Assembly: GCA_029202545.1 (NCBI GenBank)
Contig: CP119311.1
Coordinates: forward strand, 5,890,001 to 5,954,000
Direction of reading: 5' to 3'
Length of the DNA: 64,000 bases
From: Candidatus Pseudobacter hemicellulosilyticus
GTDB lineage: Bacteria; Bacteroidota; Bacteroidia; Chitinophagales; Chitinophagaceae
The notes under the pieces were generated by a model. The model did not search any database, had not been told where the DNA came from, and was given only the letters and a program-made list of their open reading frames with translations. This document shows positions 50,497 through 58,227 of the stretch, one piece after another. The translations under genes and the position numbers were made by a program. Each line of letters starts with the position of its first letter. Position 1 is the stretch's first letter.

Positions 50497-52176
50497 TTAA
50501 AGGATAGCCTTATCAGCAAAGTATCTTTCTTTCAACAGCTTATCCTCTCCATAAATATCTTCATAAATTTTCAATTTTCCATTTTTTCCTTCACATGAGA
50601 AATAACGGATATAGATAGGCACCCGGGTGAATCCGGATACGGTATGTTTCTCCTGCCTTTTGATCCAGTTCCTCAGTGTATCCGGGTGATACCGGATGGT
50701 ATCGTTCCGCACCAGGAAATCAGCCAGCTTCATGAATTCCTTTACCCGCACACAACCATGGCTCAGCGCTCTTCCGCTCCTGCTGAACAGCCAGCGGGCA
50801 TTGGTGTCATGCAGGTACACGCTATGCGTATTGGGGAAATTGAATTTCAGCACACCCAGGGAATTATCGTCGCCCTGCCGCTGCTTCAGCAGGTAGGGAA
50901 AATTGTTCTTGCCCAGCTTTTCCCAGTTCAGCGTATAAGGATCAATGATACTATCATTCCTGTCCACCACCATCAGGTTTTCCTTGCGCAGGTAATCCAC
51001 ATTCTGGCGGATCTTGGGGATCATTTCCTTAAATATGATACTATAGGGGACCGTCCACTGCGGGTAGGTAATGAAATTGGTGACGTTGGAAGTGATGTAA
51101 GGCGTGCGGGTCTTGCTTTGCCCCACAATCACCCTTGACTCCAGCGCTATACTATCGGCATCGCGTACCTGTAGCATATAAGCAGGGATATTGACCCAGA
51201 TATAGGTCTCCGGAAGCGTATCCGTCATCAGCTTATAGCGGTCCAGGGTGATAGAGACCCTTTTGAATTTCTCCCAGTCGGTATTGTTGAGACTGGCCAC
51301 TGTATTTTCATTGATCTTACCGGTCACTTTGAGCCCTTTGGTCTGCTGGTAATTGCCCAGGACACTGCGCCAGGCGGCCGTATCCAGGGGCTCGGTAGCA
51401 GAAGTAAGCAGGTCGTCCTCAAAAAGGCGGCGCTGCAGTAATTTGTAAAAACCAACAGAGTCCTGTACCGGGAAAGGCAGTACGGTGTAACGACGGAAGG
51501 TCCTTATGGAATCCAGGAAATACCGGAGACCGGCTTTCAGGGAATCATAACCCGCCTGTCTGGGCTCCAGTTCCCCGAACGTAAGGGCAGGATTGGCCGA
51601 CTGCTGCAATTTGCCCACTACCTGGAGGTAAAAATCTTCGCCCAGGGCAGAATCAATTTTGAGACTGATGGAATCCTGGCTGAAATGGCCACGCTTCAGG
51701 TGTTTGCTGAGCAGGACGGCAGCATCTGTCAGCAGGATATCCCCCCGCGACCAGAGCGCCGCATTTTTCCGGGCAATGGAATCCATGGCTATCTGCTGGC
51801 GGATACCACTGAGGGCCCGGAAATGATAATCAGATGGAAAAAGCCCGTATTCCCGGGAATTGGCAATAAAGGAGAAGAGGGCGTCACCGGCGGGCGACCA
51901 GGTCTCCCGGCCGCACCAGAGCGACTGGTGATCCCGGTCCTTGTAGAACCGGCCTACCAGCTCGTTCTCTGTCAATACTACGGTATCATTCAGCCGGCCC
52001 TTATTATCCAGTACATAGGCCATGGCCGACCGGATATTGTCTGCCAGCCGCACTTCAAAAGCAGCCGGTTCCTCAACAATATCCTTTTCTTTAGGGGCCT
52101 CCTGGCCACAGGAAATGAAGAGCAGTACAAAAAAAGACAAATAGCTTATCCTGCCAGCGTTCTTATGCATATTCAT
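50497..52176 (-). CDS. L,D-transpeptidase (YcbB/LdtD-like) lipoprotein
   Basis: About 559 residues with a lipoprotein signal (YLSFFVLLFISC). Scaffold region and a peptidoglycan-binding-like segment (LGNYQQTKGLKVTGKINENTV) precede the catalytic YkuD domain (IIFKEMIPKIRQNVDYLRKE, SGRALSHGCVRVKEFMKLAD), in which His and Cys of SHGCVRV form the nucleophile site. It makes 3-3 crosslinks or attaches proteins to peptidoglycan. Candidate starts are 52200, 52176 and 52170; I chose 52176 because it gives a normal signal length. Confidence 0.9.
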   Translation of the reverse strand: MNMHKNAGRISYLSFFVLLFISCGQEAPKEKDIVEEPAAFEVRLADNIRSAMAYVLDNKGRLNDTVVLTENELVGRFYKDRDHQSLWCGRETWSPAGDALFSFIANSREYGLFPSDYHFRALSGIRQQIAMDSIARKNAALWSRGDILLTDAAVLLSKHLKRGHFSQDSISLKIDSALGEDFYLQVVGKLQQSANPALTFGELEPRQAGYDSLKAGLRYFLDSIRTFRRYTVLPFPVQDSVGFYKLLQRRLFEDDLLTSATEPLDTAAWRSVLGNYQQTKGLKVTGKINENTVASLNNTDWEKFKRVSITLDRYKLMTDTLPETYIWVNIPAYMLQVRDADSIALESRVIVGQSKTRTPYITSNVTNFITYPQWTVPYSIIFKEMIPKIRQNVDYLRKENLMVVDRNDSIIDPYTLNWEKLGKNNFPYLLKQRQGDDNSLGVLKFNFPNTHSVYLHDTNARWLFSRSGRALSHGCVRVKEFMKLADFLVRNDTIRYHPDTLRNWIKRQEKHTVSGFTRVPIYIRYFSCEGKNGKLKIYEDIYGEDKLLKERYFADKAIL

Positions 52177-52200
52177 GAATAATTCTTGATTGATCTGCAT

Positions 52201-52511
52201 CCGGGTATGGTATCTTCAAGGGAGATGAATTTCAAAGCCGGTCAGTTGCAATGACCGGTAAATTACCCGGACCACTGCCAGCCGGGGCTGGACCAGTGTC
52301 CTGCTAAAGAGAGCCTGGGGCGCCGCCATAAAAACCTGGCAGCCATACCCCTTAACCAGTTCGGGCTTAAAAATACAAAACAAACCGCAACTCTGCCAAT
52401 CCCTCCGCCCATAGCATAGAAAAGTCCTGCCGAAGCTATGAAAAAAAGGGCCAGGACTCAATAAAAAGCTGTCAGCTCTCCAGTGAATGCCAGCAAAATG
52501 GTGCGGTTACT
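52201..52511. other. Intergenic stretch, no gene seen
   Basis: About 310 bases before the REPIN-like repeat. Short stop-poor frames exist (for example 52216-52461 minus) but have no family features. I see no tRNA, terminator with U-run or promoter consensus. Confidence 0.4.
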
Positions 52512-52629
52512 GTCGCTCGCCTCCGGCGACTGACAATTATCAGATAACATCGGGCTAACGATCCGGTACCAGGGACATGCTGGTTACCTCCGGCGACAGA
52601 ATAGTGGTCACTCGCCGGAGGAGAGCGAC
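52512..52629. repeat. REPIN-like inverted repeat 1
   Basis: Left REP: 52512-52534, itself a hairpin (CTCGCC/GGCGAC-type). Right REP in opposite orientation: 52599-52629, ending in the conserved AGCGAC and containing GAATAGTGGTCAC. The two arms are inverted copies of one another. A second element of the same family is at 63426-63546. The right arm runs into the 3' end of the adjacent gene. Confidence 0.75.
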
Positions 52630-52937
52630 GGTGCACCCTGATTTTTGAATTTCTCTGTTTTCTCGTCGCCTGTTACCGGGCCGGCGCTGCGTACCTGTAT
52701 CTGCAGGTTGCTGATCCATTCGGCGCAACCCTTCGCATACAGGTGCCCGTTAACCGCATGGATCACTTTGAACACTTCCTCATAACTGCCTTCCAGCACC
52801 GTGGCAAAAGGGCCAACTTCATACCGGATGCCCGACTCCTGGATGATGGCAATGGCCTCATCCACCCATTCATAGGGATGTTTGTCGAGCACAATCGGTA
52901 CTATCTGGATACTGGCATTGATGAGGTACTGGTGCAT
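52608..52937 (-). CDS. MTH1187-family thiamine-binding-like protein
   Basis: A 109-residue protein of the DUF77/MTH1187 fold: MHQYLINASIQIVPIVLDKH, WVDEAIAIIQESGIRYEVGP, FATVLEGSYEEVFKVIHAV. Members bind thiamine or a related ligand in the cytosol; precise role is unsettled. The last residues (APSLSSGE and the stop) are encoded by the REP arm of the repeat at 52512-52629, so the natural C-terminus appears to have been replaced. It lies 12 bases after the DUF952 gene. Confidence 0.82.
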   Translation of the reverse strand: MHQYLINASIQIVPIVLDKHPYEWVDEAIAIIQESGIRYEVGPFATVLEGSYEEVFKVIHAVNGHLYAKGCAEWISNLQIQVRSAGPVTGDEKTEKFKNQGAPSLSSGE

Positions 52938-52948
52938 ACACTTATTTT

Positions 52949-53248
52949 TTAGAGGGGATCAACAGCTGTAACAGCATCTGTATTGATAGGACCATAAATA
53001 TGCGGAAAGGTATCGGCAATGGACGGAGACCATTCATAGATCAGCTGGCTCCGCAGCCGTTCCGTATCAATGCTGAGCTTCACCAGGCCGGTGCGGTCCT
53101 TAAAATAGCGGTCCAGTACGCCGGCCACCTGGCCTTCCTGGGAGCAATGGATAAATCCTTCTTCTTTCAGGGAGGAGGAGGCATACAGGCCGGAGCCTTT
53201 CTGCTCGTTCCAGTCGGGGGCGCTGGTGATATGATAAATAATGGGCAT
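52949..53248 (-). CDS. DUF952 domain protein
   Basis: A 99-residue small protein with the DUF952 pattern: IIYHITSAPDWNEQKGSGLY, SLKEEGFIHCSQEGQVAGV and FPHIYGPINTDAV. DUF952 resembles ADP-ribosyl-transferase-like folds but its reaction is unknown. It starts three bases after the aroC stop and is probably cotranscribed with the aromatic operon without an obvious pathway link. Confidence 0.88.
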   Translation of the reverse strand: MPIIYHITSAPDWNEQKGSGLYASSSLKEEGFIHCSQEGQVAGVLDRYFKDRTGLVKLSIDTERLRSQLIYEWSPSIADTFPHIYGPINTDAVTAVDPL

Positions 53249-53251
53249 AGG

Positions 53252-54250
53252 TTATAATACTCTTTTTATATGCTGTTCCAACAGCAAAAGGTCGGCCAGG
53301 ACAATGGCGGTCACAGCTTCCAGCACCACGGGTACCCGCAGGGCAATACAGAGATCATGACGGCCTTTTACCGAGAAGGATTCTATAGCATTTGTATTCC
53401 AGTTCAGGGTCTGCTGTTCCTTGGGCGTGGAAGAAGTGGGTTTGATGGCGATGCGGAAGACCAGCTCATTGCCATTGGTGATACCGCCTACAATGCCACC
53501 GGCATGGTTAGTAGTGGTTTTGCCGGTCATGTCTTCAATGGGATCGTTGTGTTCGGTGCCAAACATGCGGGCGGCGGCAAAGCCGGTACCAAATTCAATG
53601 CCCCGGACGGCAGGAATGGCAAAAACAGCATGGCTCAGCAGGGATTCAGCGGAATCAAAAAAGGGCTCGCCCAGGCCGGCGGGCAGGCCGCTGACCCGGC
53701 ATTCCACAATGCCGCCTACAGAGTCCTTGGCATCAATGGCTTTCTGCAGGCCTTTCTCCGTATCTGTTTCCCCGCCTATTTCCAGGATGGTAGCGCTGAT
53801 CTGTACGTTGCTGAGGGCCGCCAGCTTTTTGGCAATTACCCCGGCGGCTACCAGGCCAACGGTGAGACGGCCGCTGAAATGGCCGCCGCCACGGAAATCC
53901 TCGAAGCCGCCAAATTTCTGGTGGGCTACCAGGTCGGCATGACCGGGCCTTGGTACATCCCGCTGCTTTTCATAATCGCCGGAGCGGGTATTCTTGTTAT
54001 CAAACAGGATGGTGATGGGCGCACCGGTAGTGGTATTGTGAAAAATGCCGGTCCTGAACAAAGGAATATCATCCTCTTTGCGGGGTGTGGTGCCTTTCTG
54101 CTGACCACCTTTACGGCGTTCAATATCGGTGGTGAAATCTTCAGGACCCAGCGGGAGACCGGCGGGGCAGCCGTCAATATTGACGCCTACACTTTCGCCA
54201 TGCGATTCGCCAAAGATGGTAACCCTGAAGATGCGTCCAAATGCGTTCAT
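53252..54250 (-). CDS. aroC: Chorismate synthase
   Basis: Final shikimate enzyme: eliminates phosphate from EPSP to give chorismate, using reduced FMN. 332 residues, slightly short for the family. Motifs: FGESHGESVGVNIDGCPAGL, FRTGIFHNTTTGAPI, RDVPRPGHADLVAHQKFGG and GRHDLCIALRVPVVLEAV. It starts three bases after the aroA stop in the aroB-aroA-aroC order, so the three are an operon. Confidence 0.96.
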   Translation of the reverse strand: MNAFGRIFRVTIFGESHGESVGVNIDGCPAGLPLGPEDFTTDIERRKGGQQKGTTPRKEDDIPLFRTGIFHNTTTGAPITILFDNKNTRSGDYEKQRDVPRPGHADLVAHQKFGGFEDFRGGGHFSGRLTVGLVAAGVIAKKLAALSNVQISATILEIGGETDTEKGLQKAIDAKDSVGGIVECRVSGLPAGLGEPFFDSAESLLSHAVFAIPAVRGIEFGTGFAAARMFGTEHNDPIEDMTGKTTTNHAGGIVGGITNGNELVFRIAIKPTSSTPKEQQTLNWNTNAIESFSVKGRHDLCIALRVPVVLEAVTAIVLADLLLLEQHIKRVL

Positions 54251-54253
54251 AAC

Positions 54254-55549
54254 TTATGGTTCTATGGTGAGCTGTGCGCCCAGTTGTTGGATATGCTTGT
54301 AAAAATCGGGATAGGATTTGTTGATGGCTTCTGCATGTTCAATGCGGGTATTGCCCTTGGCCTTAAGGCCGGCCACGGCACAGGCCATAGCAATGCGGTG
54401 GTCATGGTGCGAATGGGTGTCGGCGCCAACCAGGCCGTCCCCGCCATACACCAGCATCAGGTCGTCCTGTAGTTCCACCCGTACGCCCAGCTTCCTGAAT
54501 TCTTCCTGCAGGGTCAGGGCGCGGTTGCTTTCCTTATGGGTCAGCCGGCTGGCGCCCTGGATGGCCGTAGTACCCTCGCAGTAAGCGGCCAGCGCTACCA
54601 GCGGCGGGAACAGGTCCGGGCATTCGGTGGCGTTGAAATGGAAGGCTTTCAGCGGGCCGGGGCCAACTTCAATCAGCTCCTTATGGATAGAGAGTTTAGC
54701 ATCCGCACTCATCAGGGCCTGGAGAATGGCTTTATCAGCCTGGGTGGAAAACACATCCAGTCCTTTCACCATGATATCACCGGCTATAGCGCCGGCTACC
54801 AGCAGGAAGGCTGCACCGCTCCAGTCACCCTCCACAGTATACACAATGGGTTCATGGCTTACTTCGGAGGCCAGGCTCACTGCCGGTAATTTCGGAAAGC
54901 TGAACCGTTCATAGTCCTCGTGCTGCACCTGCCAGCCAAAATGGCTCATCACCTGCAGGGTAAGGTCTATATAGGGTTTGCTCTTGAGTTCTTTAACGGT
55001 CAGCACCACGTTTTCCGGGACGCCGGCGGCGGCATAGGCCATCAGCAGGCCGGTCAGGAACTGGGAGCTGAGGCTGCCATCCACTTCAATACTGGCCGGC
55101 TGGAGCGGACCTTCTATCCGCAGGGGCAGCCTGCCATTGCTGGATTGCACTTTTACGCCCAGCTGCGGCAGTACGGTATCAAAAAAATCCATGGGCCGGG
55201 TCACCAGGCTGCCTTCTCCATTAATGGTGATGGGCTGCCGGCTCAGGGCCACCAGGGGGGTGAACATGCGGATGCCGAGTCCACTCTCGCCACAATTTAC
55301 GGTATCACTAACGGGTTGCACGCCTTCGCTGCTTACCAGCAGGCTGCCGTCTTCCTGGGGAATAACGCTGGCGCCCAGCGCGCTGATGACACCCAGCGCG
55401 GCTTTATCGTCATTGGAATGCCCCGGGTTGCGGATCAGCGTATTGCCTTTCCGCAGCAGTGCAGCTGCACATGCCCGTTGCATGGAACTTTTGGAGGTGG
55501 GGGCCAGGAGGATCCCTTCCAGGCTCCCGGGTTGTACGGTTACAATCAT
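54254..55549 (-). CDS. aroA: 3-phosphoshikimate 1-carboxyvinyltransferase (EPSP synthase)
   Basis: Transfers enolpyruvate from PEP to shikimate 3-phosphate. 431 residues. Motifs: LAPTSKSSMQRACAAALLRK (PEP binding), TVNCGESGLGIRMFTPLVAL, and C-terminal TECPDLFPPLVALAAYCEG and HHDHRIAMACAVAGLKAKGN. The segment after NCGESGLG resembles class II-type enzymes (Gly followed by Leu-Gly-Ile-Arg); herbicide sensitivity cannot be judged from this. Third in the aro operon after aroB. Confidence 0.96.
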   Translation of the reverse strand: MIVTVQPGSLEGILLAPTSKSSMQRACAAALLRKGNTLIRNPGHSNDDKAALGVISALGASVIPQEDGSLLVSSEGVQPVSDTVNCGESGLGIRMFTPLVALSRQPITINGEGSLVTRPMDFFDTVLPQLGVKVQSSNGRLPLRIEGPLQPASIEVDGSLSSQFLTGLLMAYAAAGVPENVVLTVKELKSKPYIDLTLQVMSHFGWQVQHEDYERFSFPKLPAVSLASEVSHEPIVYTVEGDWSGAAFLLVAGAIAGDIMVKGLDVFSTQADKAILQALMSADAKLSIHKELIEVGPGPLKAFHFNATECPDLFPPLVALAAYCEGTTAIQGASRLTHKESNRALTLQEEFRKLGVRVELQDDLMLVYGGDGLVGADTHSHHDHRIAMACAVAGLKAKGNTRIEHAEAINKSYPDFYKHIQQLGAQLTIEP

Positions 55550-55564
55550 GTCCGTAATATCTGT

Positions 55565-56584
55565 TTAAATAGCTTTGATAATGGTTTCCAGTTCAGGTAG
55601 CGGGATATTCTGCACCAGGCCCTTGCCTATTTTCGACAAGAGCACATAGTTCATGGACTGTTTCTCTTTCTTCTTATCCATTTTCAGGATCTCGAAGGCG
55701 GCGGCTTTGTCGTATTTCACCAGGGTGGGCAGGCCATACTGGTCCAGCACCTTTACCACACGGGCTGTTTCTTTGAAACCGGCCAGTTGCTCCGAGATGG
55801 CGCAGGCCGCTACCATGCCCACCGAGACGGCCTGACCATGCGTTAAGGCATAGAGGTTCTCAATGGCATGGCCAAGGGTATGGCCAAAGTTCAGCAGGCG
55901 CCGGTCGCCCTGTTCAAACTCATCCTTTTCCACTACGGCGCATTTGATACTTGCATTACGGCGGATCAGTTTCGCCAGTGCGGTTATATCTTTCCGGTAG
56001 GTCCGCAGTTTATTGCTTTCCAGTTCGCGGAACAGGGCCGCATCGCGGATACAGCTGTGTTTGATGACCTCGGCAAAGCCGTTGATCCATTCGGTCTCAG
56101 GCAGGGTGCGGAGAAAACTGAAATCATAGAGCAGGAAATCCGGCTGGCGGATGGTCCCCACCAGGTTCTTGTATACACCTACATCAATGCCATTCTTGCC
56201 GCCGATACTGGCGTCCACCATGGCCAGGATGCTGGTGGGTACAAAACCAAAGCGGATACCGCGCATATACACGGCCGCTACATAACCGGTGAGGTCGGTC
56301 ACTACCCCGCCGCCGATCCCGATGAGGGTGGTCTTGCGGTCGGCGCCATATTCAATCAGCTGACCAATTACGGCGCTGGCAGTGGCCTGCACTTTATATT
56401 CTTCGCCGGGTTTCAGGACAATGGTATTCCAGCCCTTGAACTTTCTGGCGTGTTTGCTGAAGATATTTTCATCGGTGACCAGCACGGTCTGGTCCTGGGC
56501 CGTCAGCTTTGACAGGTAGCTGAAATCGGCGTCAAAATAAAGATCCGTCTTCTTGGAAGAGAACTGATAGGTTTTCTTTTGCAT
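55565..56584 (-). CDS. aroB: 3-dehydroquinate synthase
   Basis: NAD-dependent cyclisation of DAHP to 3-dehydroquinate, the second shikimate step. 339 residues. NAD-binding GIGGGVVTDLTGYVAAVYMR, GFVPTSILAMVDASIGGKNG (metal/substrate loop), LNFGHTLGHAIENLY with metal His residues and GQAVSVGMVAACAIS. It follows the transposase-like gene by five bases. Confidence 0.96.
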   Translation of the reverse strand: MQKKTYQFSSKKTDLYFDADFSYLSKLTAQDQTVLVTDENIFSKHARKFKGWNTIVLKPGEEYKVQATASAVIGQLIEYGADRKTTLIGIGGGVVTDLTGYVAAVYMRGIRFGFVPTSILAMVDASIGGKNGIDVGVYKNLVGTIRQPDFLLYDFSFLRTLPETEWINGFAEVIKHSCIRDAALFRELESNKLRTYRKDITALAKLIRRNASIKCAVVEKDEFEQGDRRLLNFGHTLGHAIENLYALTHGQAVSVGMVAACAISEQLAGFKETARVVKVLDQYGLPTLVKYDKAAAFEILKMDKKKEKQSMNYVLLSKIGKGLVQNIPLPELETIIKAI

Positions 56585-56589
56585 ACGCG

Positions 56590-57018
56590 CTACAGTTGAA
56601 CTTTGTCGAACACTTCCAGCTCACTTTCCAGGGTCTTCGTCTTATGGTGTTCTTCCTGCTTCTGAATAAAATCCGCCACCTGTTTGTAGCTGCTGGGGCT
56701 TACGGAATAGGCGGCAAAGCCGTTCTCCCACTCCAGCATCGTGGACAGCAGCCTGGTGTCATTCACCCATTGTTCGGCATCGGCTTTAAGGGTCTTCACC
56801 AGTTGGGAAAGGTTCTGGGTGGGGTGCAGCTGCACCAGGCAGTGTACATGGTCCTCCACACCGTTCACCGACAGTATCTTGATGCCTTTTGCTTCCGAAT
56901 GTTTTTGCAGGTGGGTGAACAATACCATCCGGATGGGTTTGGACAGCAGTGGCTGCCGGTCTTTGACCGTCCAGATGATATGAACAAAAAGGTAGACCTT
57001 GTTTGCGTTGGCCAGCAT
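56590..57018 (-). CDS. IS200/IS605-type Y1 transposase-like protein inside the aro operon
   Basis: A 142-residue HUH-type protein. The histidine pair is intact in NGVEDHVHCLVQLHPT (His57, His59). In the family the nucleophile Tyr lies in a Y-I-x-x-Q helix; here the corresponding segment is ADFIQKQEEHH with Phe117. A Tyr at position 111 is nearby but off register. The gene fits between the synthase (stop 7 bases upstream of its ATG) and aroB (5 bases downstream) without left or right IS ends, suggesting domestication. It may be a RAYT-like partner of the REPIN elements or an inactive DNA/RNA-binding derivative. Confidence 0.8.
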   Translation of the reverse strand: MLANANKVYLFVHIIWTVKDRQPLLSKPIRMVLFTHLQKHSEAKGIKILSVNGVEDHVHCLVQLHPTQNLSQLVKTLKADAEQWVNDTRLLSTMLEWENGFAAYSVSPSSYKQVADFIQKQEEHHKTKTLESELEVFDKVQL

Positions 57019-57025
57019 GCGCTTG

Positions 57026-58111
57026 CTATGAGTTCATGATCTTATTCTGATGGTTGATACTTTCCATGTGAACGGCATCAAAGTACTTGGTGATGAATTC
57101 CTGGCTCAGTCCCAGTTTACCGCCATTGCGTACAGCACGTTCCAGGATCTCGTTCCAGCGGTTGGTCTGCAGGATGGTGATCTGGTTGTTCTTCTTGTAT
57201 TCACCGATCTTCTGGGCAATCTTCATCCGTTGTCCCAGGATCTGCATCAGTTCATCATCCAGGTGGTTGATCTGCTGGCGCAGTTTTTCGAGGGCGGCGT
57301 GGAATTCTTCGGAAGCGATATCTTCTTTCCGCCATACAATTTCACCGAGCATTTCAGCCAGGCGTTCGGGGGTAACCTGTTGCTTGGCGTCGCTCCAGGC
57401 GTTATCGGGGTCAATATGACTTTCGATCATGAGCCCGTCGAAGTCCAGGTCAATGGCCTTCTGGGCTACGGAGGCCAGGATATCCCTGCGGCCGCAGATA
57501 TGGGAAGGATCATTGATGATCATCAGTTCGGGGTTACGCCTTTTCATTTCAATGGCCAGGTGCCACATAGGCGCGTTGCGGTATTCTGTATTACCATAGG
57601 CGCTGAATCCGCGGTGGATCAGGCCAATCTGTTGTATACCTGCTTTGGCCACGCGCTCAACGGCGCCGGTCCAGAGTTCCAGGTCGGGGTTGATAGGGTT
57701 CTTGATCAGCACGGGCACATTGGCGCCGCGGAGAGCGTCCGCCACTTCCTGTACGCTGAAGGGGTTTACGGTGGTGCGGGCGCCGATCCAGAGGATGTCC
57801 ACATCAAAATGGAGGGCGTCTTCCACCTGTTTACCGGTAGCTACTTCCACGGCTACGGGTAAACCAGTCAGTTTTTTGGCTTGTTGCAACCAGGGTAATC
57901 CTTTGGTGCCGATCCCTTCAAAGCTGCCGGGACGGGTGCGGGGTTTCCAGATGCCTGCGCGCAGCACGTCTATTTTGCCGGTATTGGCCAGACGCTGCGC
58001 GGTTTCAATAACCTGTGCTTCTGTTTCAGCACTGCAGGGACCTGAAATAATTAAAGGGCGTTTTTTCCATGCCGCCTGCACTGATTCCGTGGTTGGTTGC
58101 GTTGATTCCAT
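57026..58111 (-). CDS. Bifunctional DAHP synthase / chorismate mutase
   Basis: 361 residues. The N-terminal KDSA-like DAHP synthase (RPLIISGPCSAETEAQVIE, WKPRTRPGSFEGIGTKGLPW, IIDPSH-type NDPSHICGRRD) joins PEP and erythrose 4-phosphate, the first shikimate step. The C-terminal AroQ-type chorismate mutase (residues about 270-360, EKLRQQINHLDDELMQILGQ, RMKIAQKIGEYK) makes prephenate. This fusion is typical of Bacteroidota. The mutase domain may give allosteric feedback by prephenate, as in related fusions. The ATG at 58111 is preferred to 58147. Confidence 0.95.
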   Translation of the reverse strand: MESTQPTTESVQAAWKKRPLIISGPCSAETEAQVIETAQRLANTGKIDVLRAGIWKPRTRPGSFEGIGTKGLPWLQQAKKLTGLPVAVEVATGKQVEDALHFDVDILWIGARTTVNPFSVQEVADALRGANVPVLIKNPINPDLELWTGAVERVAKAGIQQIGLIHRGFSAYGNTEYRNAPMWHLAIEMKRRNPELMIINDPSHICGRRDILASVAQKAIDLDFDGLMIESHIDPDNAWSDAKQQVTPERLAEMLGEIVWRKEDIASEEFHAALEKLRQQINHLDDELMQILGQRMKIAQKIGEYKKNNQITILQTNRWNEILERAVRNGGKLGLSQEFITKYFDAVHMESINHQNKIMNS

Positions 58112-58227
58112 ATCTTGTTTTTTGGTTGATGAAGTAAATAAGCTCAAAGGTTGACCTGGCCGGCTTTTCAGCGTTGGGGCGCCACCTGTTAACTTATTTA
58201 CTCCTCAACTCAAGGGTTAACTGGTGG

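Noticed and set aside
53270..54472. A 400-codon open frame on the plus strand
   Set aside because: Antisense to aroC and aroA, both of which have complete family motifs on the other strand.
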